NCBI GenBank assembly: GCA_016190375.1
Contig: JACPQR010000004.1
Location: forward strand, 1-58,752
Source of the DNA: Deltaproteobacteria bacterium
GTDB taxonomy: Bacteria > Myxococcota_A > Polyangia > JACPQR01
Length of the DNA stretch: 58,752 nucleotides
Direction: 5' to 3'
The position numbers and the translations under genes were made by a program. The first letter of the stretch is position 1; each line of letters opens with the position of its first letter. Shown here in pieces: positions 55,394-58,752 of this stretch. The notes beneath the pieces are model-generated. The model ran no database searches and was not told the DNA's origin. It saw only the letters and a program-made list of their open reading frames with translations.

Positions 55394-56089
55394 TCAGGGT
55401 GCTCCAGGCGGGACGGGCGCTGGGGCGACCGGCGCGGGGGCCGGGCCGGGCGCTGGGGCGACCGGCGCGGGGGCCGGGCCGGGCGCGACCGGCGCGGCCG
55501 CCTCCGGCGCGGTCGTCGCGGTCGGCGCGGGCGGCGCGCCCGGCAGCGCGGGGGCGATGCCCGACATGACGACCTCGGGGAACAGCTCCATGCGACCGCC
55601 CTCGGGGAGCCTGGTCTCGCGGGAGGCGTCCATCAGCTTGACCAGGACCTCGTAGAGCAGGTCGTCGTCCGGAACGAGGACGAGCGTCTTCGATCCCGGG
55701 AAGCGCTCCTTGATCCTCTTGAGCGCCGCGGTCAGCGCCTCGTGGTCGTACTGGCCGCCGCGCTTCGCGAGCCGCGCTCGGTAGGTGGCGAGCTGCTCGT
55801 CCGTGAGAGTCCCGCTCTCGCAGCTTATCGTGAGCGCCTCGGCGTCCGCGCGGAGGGTGACGGTCACGCGATCGAGCGCCGAGTCCACCGACGAGTCGTC
55901 GGAGCGAACGGGCACGGTGGTCGGCAGGATCGCGATCACGGAGGCGCCGAAGGTCGCGAGGAGGAAGAAGAGGATGTTGGACATCACGTCCATCAGCGGC
56001 GTGAGGTTCAGGTAGACCTCGGCGTTCAGCGCGGACTCCTTGCCGAAGAGCCCGCTCCCCATGCCCTGCTTCGGTTGCCCGAACGCCAT
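55394..56089 (-). CDS. TolR/ExbD-family proton-channel protein with Pro/Ala tail (first copy)
   Basis: 231 aa. Membrane helix LNLTPLMDVMSNILFFLLAT with the essential Asp at residue 34, a periplasmic domain (about 60-180, TLVLVPDDDLLYEVLVKLMD), then a Pro/Ala-rich tail of about 45 residues made partly of an 11-residue repeat. The tail may reach the peptidoglycan or another subunit. Middle gene of the tolQ-tolR-tolR operon. Confidence 0.92.
   Translation of the reverse strand: MAFGQPKQGMGSGLFGKESALNAEVYLNLTPLMDVMSNILFFLLATFGASVIAILPTTVPVRSDDSSVDSALDRVTVTLRADAEALTISCESGTLTDEQLATYRARLAKRGGQYDHEALTAALKRIKERFPGSKTLVLVPDDDLLYEVLVKLMDASRETRLPEGGRMELFPEVVMSGIAPALPGAPPAPTATTAPEAAAPVAPGPAPAPVAPAPGPAPAPVAPAPVPPGAP
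55415..55480 (-). repeat. 33-bp tandem repeat in the tail of a TolR-like gene
   Basis: Two identical 33-bp units (55415-55447, 55448-55480) followed by a partial third encode GPAPAPVAPAP twice. In-frame unit length means the Pro/Ala tail can lengthen or shorten without frameshift. Confidence 0.85.
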
Positions 56090-56104
56090 CCGCCCTACCG
56101 CCGG

Positions 56105-56734
56105 CTAGGCGGAGTGCCCTCCCCCGTCGCGGTGCCAGAGGATCGCGTCCACGACGGTCGCAGCCGCCTGCTCCATGAAGGCGATCGTGGCGTTCATCCG
56201 GCCGAGGAGGATCAGGTAGAAGACGATGGCGATGGTCGCGACGATGAGCCCGAAGAACGTGTTGTAGAACGCGATCGCGATCCCCTGAGACAGCATCTGC
56301 TGCCTCGCGGCTGCGCTCTCCTGCCCGGCAGCGCGGAACGCGATGATGAGGCCGTGGATCGTGCCGATGAGCCCGAGGAGCGTCGCGAGGTTCGAGAGCT
56401 GAGGCAGGAAGACGGTCCCCGCACGGACCTTGGGCACCTCCTCGAGCGCAGTCGACTCGACCGCCCGCCGGATCTCCTTCTCGGTGCGGTTGGACCTGAG
56501 CAGCGCCGCCTTGAGGATCTTCGCCAGCGGGGTCGACTTCGCGCTGCAGAGCTGCACGGCGTTGGCGTAGTTCTTCGTCTCGGCGAACCCCACGACCTGG
56601 GAGAGCATCGCCCGCGAGGTGCTCGACCTGCCGAAGAAGTAGATGACGCGCCAGATGAAGATCGCGACGCACACGAGCGATACCCCGAGCGTCCCGAACA
56701 TGAACGGCCCGCCCTCGAGAAGAAGCCCGATCAT
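56105..56734 (-). CDS. TolQ/ExbB/MotA-family motor protein (AglR-like)
   Basis: 209 aa from ATG at 56734 with AGGAG close upstream; longer readings need a weak TTG. Three membrane helices: about 9-33, 104-130 (LSNLATLLGLIGTIHGLIIA, the conserved proton-channel helix) and 148-175. The cytoplasmic loop lies between helices 1 and 2. First gene of a three-gene motor operon with its own promoter. Together with the Glt-like genes the AglRQS motor is the best analogue; an ordinary Tol-Pal or Exb role is possible, though no tolB, pal or tonB follows. Confidence 0.93.
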   Translation of the reverse strand: MIGLLLEGGPFMFGTLGVSLVCVAIFIWRVIYFFGRSSTSRAMLSQVVGFAETKNYANAVQLCSAKSTPLAKILKAALLRSNRTEKEIRRAVESTALEEVPKVRAGTVFLPQLSNLATLLGLIGTIHGLIIAFRAAGQESAAARQQMLSQGIAIAFYNTFFGLIVATIAIVFYLILLGRMNATIAFMEQAAATVVDAILWHRDGGGHSA

Positions 56735-56797
56735 CTCTCTCCTCAGTCCCCCCAGCCAAAACGGAGTTCCCAATCCCGACCACGCTCAAACCCACGG

Positions 56798-56850
56798 GCA
56801 CGTCCACCGCGGGGTTGGGGACGTGCAAGGAAGGCGCCCTGACCGGGCGC
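56798..56850 (-). promoter_or_regulatory. Structured leader of the tolQ-like operon
   Basis: Two dyads lie between the promoter and the tolQ-like start: GCACGTCC/GGACGTGC (56798-56805/56819-56826) and GCGCCC-TGACC-GGGCGC (56834-56850). They would form stem-loops in the roughly 135-nt leader RNA. Role unknown. Confidence 0.35.
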
Positions 56851-56875
56851 GGTATCTGGAACACGTTAGGGCGCG

Positions 56876-56905
56876 ATCTTACGGACCGCAGGAGCGGGGT
56901 GTCAA
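56876..56905 (-). promoter_or_regulatory. Sigma70-type promoter of the tolQ-tolR-tolR operon
   Basis: Minus strand TTGACA (56905-56900), 18-bp spacer, TAAGAT (56881-56876). The -35 is consensus. It lies in the 231-bp divergent gap between the motor operon and hicB. Confidence 0.6.
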
Positions 56906-56965
56906 CTCACGGCTCTGTCCTGCAGTCCCTGGACCGTGTCGCGCACGCGCGGTAGCCTCATCGAC

Positions 56966-57175
56966 ATGAAGCTACACGTGGTCCTGGAGCGCGACGAGTC
57001 CGGCATGGTGGTGGCCGAGTGCCCGGCGATCCCAGGCTGCGTGAGCCAGGGCCGGAGTGAGGAGGAGGCGCTCGAGAACATCCGGGAAGCCATCATCGCC
57101 TGCCTCGAGGTTCGTGCCGAGCAAGGACTGCCACTCACGGTCCGTACGGTCGAGGTCGAGGTCGCGGTTGGCTGA
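56966..57175 (+). CDS. hicB: HicB-family antitoxin
   Basis: 69 aa. MKLHVVLERDESGMVVAECP followed by GCVSQGRSEEEALENIREAI is the partial RNase-H fold of short HicB antitoxins, which bind and neutralise HicA. The ATG at 56966 was preferred to an upstream GTG at 56936 that only adds ten non-family residues. It overlaps the start of the HicA-like frame by 8 bp, the usual antitoxin-toxin coupling in this order. It lacks a DNA-binding C-terminal domain. Confidence 0.9.
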   Translation: MKLHVVLERDESGMVVAECPAIPGCVSQGRSEEEALENIREAIIACLEVRAEQGLPLTVRTVEVEVAVG

Positions 57176-57391
57176 GCTGCCAGTCTGCTCCGGGAAGCGC
57201 GCCGTCGATGCTTCTGCCGCGCAGGCTGGGTCGTGCAGCGGCAGAGGGGAAGCCACGTGATTCTCACCAGGAAAGGGTCGATTGCATCTCTATCGGTCCC
57301 CGATCATCGCGAGCTGGCACCTGGGACCCTGCGGAAGCTGGTTCGCCTGGCTGGGATGACGGTCGAGCAGTTCGTGACGTGCCTGGATTGA
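57168..57391 (+). pseudogene. hicA: HicA-family mRNA interferase toxin, frameshifted
   Basis: The first frame (TTG at 57168) reads LAELPVCSGKRAVDA, the HicA start, then leaves the family pattern. From about 57214 the +2 frame reads FCRAGWVVQRQRGSHVILTR and continues to TGA at 57391 with KLVRLAGMTVEQF, including the catalytic GSHVIL histidine. Adding one base between about 57209 and 57215 gives a continuous 74-aa HicA. The toxin is thus inactivated or the base is a sequencing error; the paired hicB is intact. Confidence 0.82.
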
Positions 57392-57426
57392 CGCCGATCG
57401 CGACCTCGGCCGTCGGCGGGTCGAGG

Positions 57427-58254
57427 TCAGTGGCGCCGAGTCGCGGTCGCCTGGCGCGGCTCTCCTTGGAGAAACGTCGCGGAGATCAACGCCTCGATCT
57501 CCGGGAGATGCTGGGCAGGAGCCGCGCGGTGGACGGCCATGATGAAGCCGCGGGCGCCCTCGCGATTGCCGGCGTCCAGGAGCATCGACCAATACGCCTG
57601 GGCCTTCGTGACGTAGTCGTGGTCGGTCGGCGGCGTGAGAGAGAAGGCAAGGTAGAGCAAGTGAGCCGAGACCTCGGTCTGGCCAAGATGGGACGCGACT
57701 GCGCTCCTCAGATAGCAAGCCTGCGCGGGCTGGTCAGTCCAGGCGAGGGATGTGTGCGCGAAGAGAGCATTCACCAGCAGGTCGTGCTCCTCTCGCAGGC
57801 CGTGGCTCCGGAGCTCCGCGAGGAGGAACTCCACGGCACAAAGGAAGGCGACGCTCTGCGTGTCGCGGAAGAGACCCGACTCTCCCTCGAGCATGAAGGC
57901 GCGCTGGATCGTCAGAAGAACCAGCGTGCGTCGCGCCAGCAGCGACAGCTTCGTCTTCCCTGCACGTGGAGGCGGGATCGAGCTCGGGACCTTCGGACCG
58001 AACCCGCTGTCGAGCCCCTCGAGGAACTCGCGCAGGTCCTCAGTTGCGGTCGCCGGAATATCGTACCGGGTCGCGCTGCTGGAACGGGCCTTCCCCCGGG
58101 CTCCGGGGGCGGCAAGGCGAACGTCCGGGAGAAGCAGCTCCTCGAGCAAGTCCAGCGCAACAGGGAGCGTTCGCTCGGTCCAGTCCTGTCGCAGGATCGC
58201 CTGATACCGGTGCTCGAGCCGGAGCCGCCGAGGAATGACCACGGTCGGTTTCAC
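57427..58254 (-). CDS. Hypothetical helical protein
   Basis: 275 aa, not recognised. No signal peptide or membrane helix. The C-terminal half is rich in Ala/Leu helices (VEFLLAELRSHGLREEHDLL, VASHLGQTEVSAHLLYLAFS, ALISATFLQGEPRQ) that resemble solenoid-type helical hairpins. The opening MKPTVVIPRRLRLEHRYQAI suggests a cytoplasmic protein. It converges on the hicBA pair. The next minus-strand ORF upstream (58258) is separated by three bases, so they may be one unit. Confidence 0.6.
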   Translation of the reverse strand: MKPTVVIPRRLRLEHRYQAILRQDWTERTLPVALDLLEELLLPDVRLAAPGARGKARSSSATRYDIPATATEDLREFLEGLDSGFGPKVPSSIPPPRAGKTKLSLLARRTLVLLTIQRAFMLEGESGLFRDTQSVAFLCAVEFLLAELRSHGLREEHDLLVNALFAHTSLAWTDQPAQACYLRSAVASHLGQTEVSAHLLYLAFSLTPPTDHDYVTKAQAYWSMLLDAGNREGARGFIMAVHRAAPAQHLPEIEALISATFLQGEPRQATATRRH

Positions 58255-58257
58255 GAC

Positions 58258-58449
58258 CTAGTTCCTTCCCTGATGCGCCCGGCGCGACTTCCGTCGTGAG
58301 ATCTCGTTGGCGCGATGGATCTTCCTCGTCCGCTTGCGATCGTCGCCACGCGCTCGCAAACGCTCGGCTTCGCCACGCAGCGCCGCCTCCAGCTCGTCCT
58401 TCTCCTCGTCCGGTAGGTCATGGGAGAGATCGTCACCTCGTCTGCGCAC
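58258..58449 (-). CDS. Small charged helical protein, doubtful
   Basis: 63 aa from GTG; MRRRGDDLSHDLPDEEKDEL and RARGDDRKRTRKIHRANEIS are strongly charged. It ends four bases before the 58254 start, compatible with an operon, and its codon pattern resembles the neighbours. There is no clear ribosome-binding site, and a competing frame of similar size exists. Kept as a low-confidence call. The stretch 58450-58625 shows nothing recognisable. Confidence 0.35.
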   Translation of the reverse strand: MRRRGDDLSHDLPDEEKDELEAALRGEAERLRARGDDRKRTRKIHRANEISRRKSRRAHQGRN

Positions 58450-58625
58450 GACGGTCTGAGCTTAGCCGCAGTCGTGCGTTTCCCAAAGCATCACGGCGCG
58501 ACTGGCGTGGACCTTCCTTGGCCTACTCGTCGTAGGGGAGAGCTGTTACGTCCACGCGGAAAGCGTCGTCACCCAAGGGCCAGATGTGCTGGCAAAGGCA
58601 GGCAGCCGTCGAGGGACCGCAGCGC

Positions 58626-58752
58626 TCAGTCCGCTTCGATCGAGAGCGGCTGGGACTGGCGGAGGGCTTGCTCGGCCTGGAGGCGGGAGGGGTAGTGCTC
58701 GCCCTTGTGGTCCTCGACGATGACGTCGAGGCGCTTGTAGGCGGAAATGCCC
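58626..58752 (-). CDS. C-terminal end of an unrecognised gene (starts beyond the window)
   Basis: The last 41 codons of a minus-strand gene: YKRLDVIVEDHKGEHYPSRL, then QAEQALRQSQPLSIEAD and TGA. Composition and the balanced charged pattern look coding, but the fragment is too short to place in a family. Confidence 0.45.
   Translation of the reverse strand, partial: GISAYKRLDVIVEDHKGEHYPSRLQAEQALRQSQPLSIEAD

Overview
The window is GC-rich DNA (roughly two-thirds G+C by eye) and most likely comes from a member of the Myxococcota or a closely related deltaproteobacterial lineage. The signs are C-terminal tails of the MYXO-CTERM type, many lipoproteins with Asp-rich (DADA/DTDG) linkers, von Willebrand A plus thrombospondin-type-3 surface lipoproteins, an HRDVNP-type membrane kinase with a PEGA tail, and a cluster resembling the Glt/Agl gliding-motility machinery. 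No rRNA, tRNA or CRISPR array was seen.

Region 1 (1-18513, all minus strand) is a fused str-S10-spc-alpha superoperon, transcribed rpsL-rpsG-fusA-rpsJ-rplD-rplW-rplB-rpsS-rplV-rpsC-rplP-rpmC-rpsQ-rplN-rplX-rplE-rpsN-rpsH-rplF-rplR-rpsE-rpmD-rplO-secY-adk-infA-rpmJ-rpsM-rpsK-rpsD-rpoA-rplQ. A strong TTGACA/TAGGAT promoter lies upstream of rpsL. tuf, rplC and map are missing from their usual places. Six gene junctions carry a roughly 75-120 bp element with two G/C-rich hairpins. At four of them (secY/adk, rpmD/rplO, rpsH/rplF, rpsG/fusA) the 3' end of the upstream gene is duplicated as a 38-59 bp direct repeat on both sides of the element. At the rpsJ/rplD junction the element sits exactly where rplC should be. 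This element family is the most novel-looking feature of the window. rpsC has an apparent 1-nt deletion just after its start. L5, L17 and S17 carry long low-complexity Lys-rich extensions.

Region 2 (18540-33254) encodes mostly envelope proteins: a minus-strand run of lipoproteins (two VWA/EF-hand-like adhesin-type proteins, a pre-peptidase-domain protein, others of unknown function) and two MYXO-CTERM proteins. A two-gene plus-strand island (28359-30970) encodes a helical-repeat membrane protein and a kelch-repeat lipoprotein. REP-like repeats lie between 24088 and 24337, and one set has become part of a signal peptide.

Region 3 (33259-56905, mainly minus) contains a gluconate-dehydrogenase-type pair (subunit 3 plus GMC oxidoreductase), an FHA-sigma54 activator, and a Glt/Agl-like set: TPR proteins, two paralogous outer-membrane barrels, an FHA/TonB-like transenvelope protein, a CglD-like VWA lipoprotein, and a separate TolQ-TolR-TolR motor operon with its own promoter. 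A plus-strand Ser/Thr kinase and a retropepsin-like protein lie between the two operons. Together they suggest an energised trans-envelope machine with surface adhesins.

Region 4 (56966-58752) holds a HicB antitoxin with a frameshifted HicA toxin, and unrecognised genes running out of the window. Starts were chosen from Shine-Dalgarno sequences, overlaps and family N-termini. Family assignments are from reading the translated proteins, with no database search.
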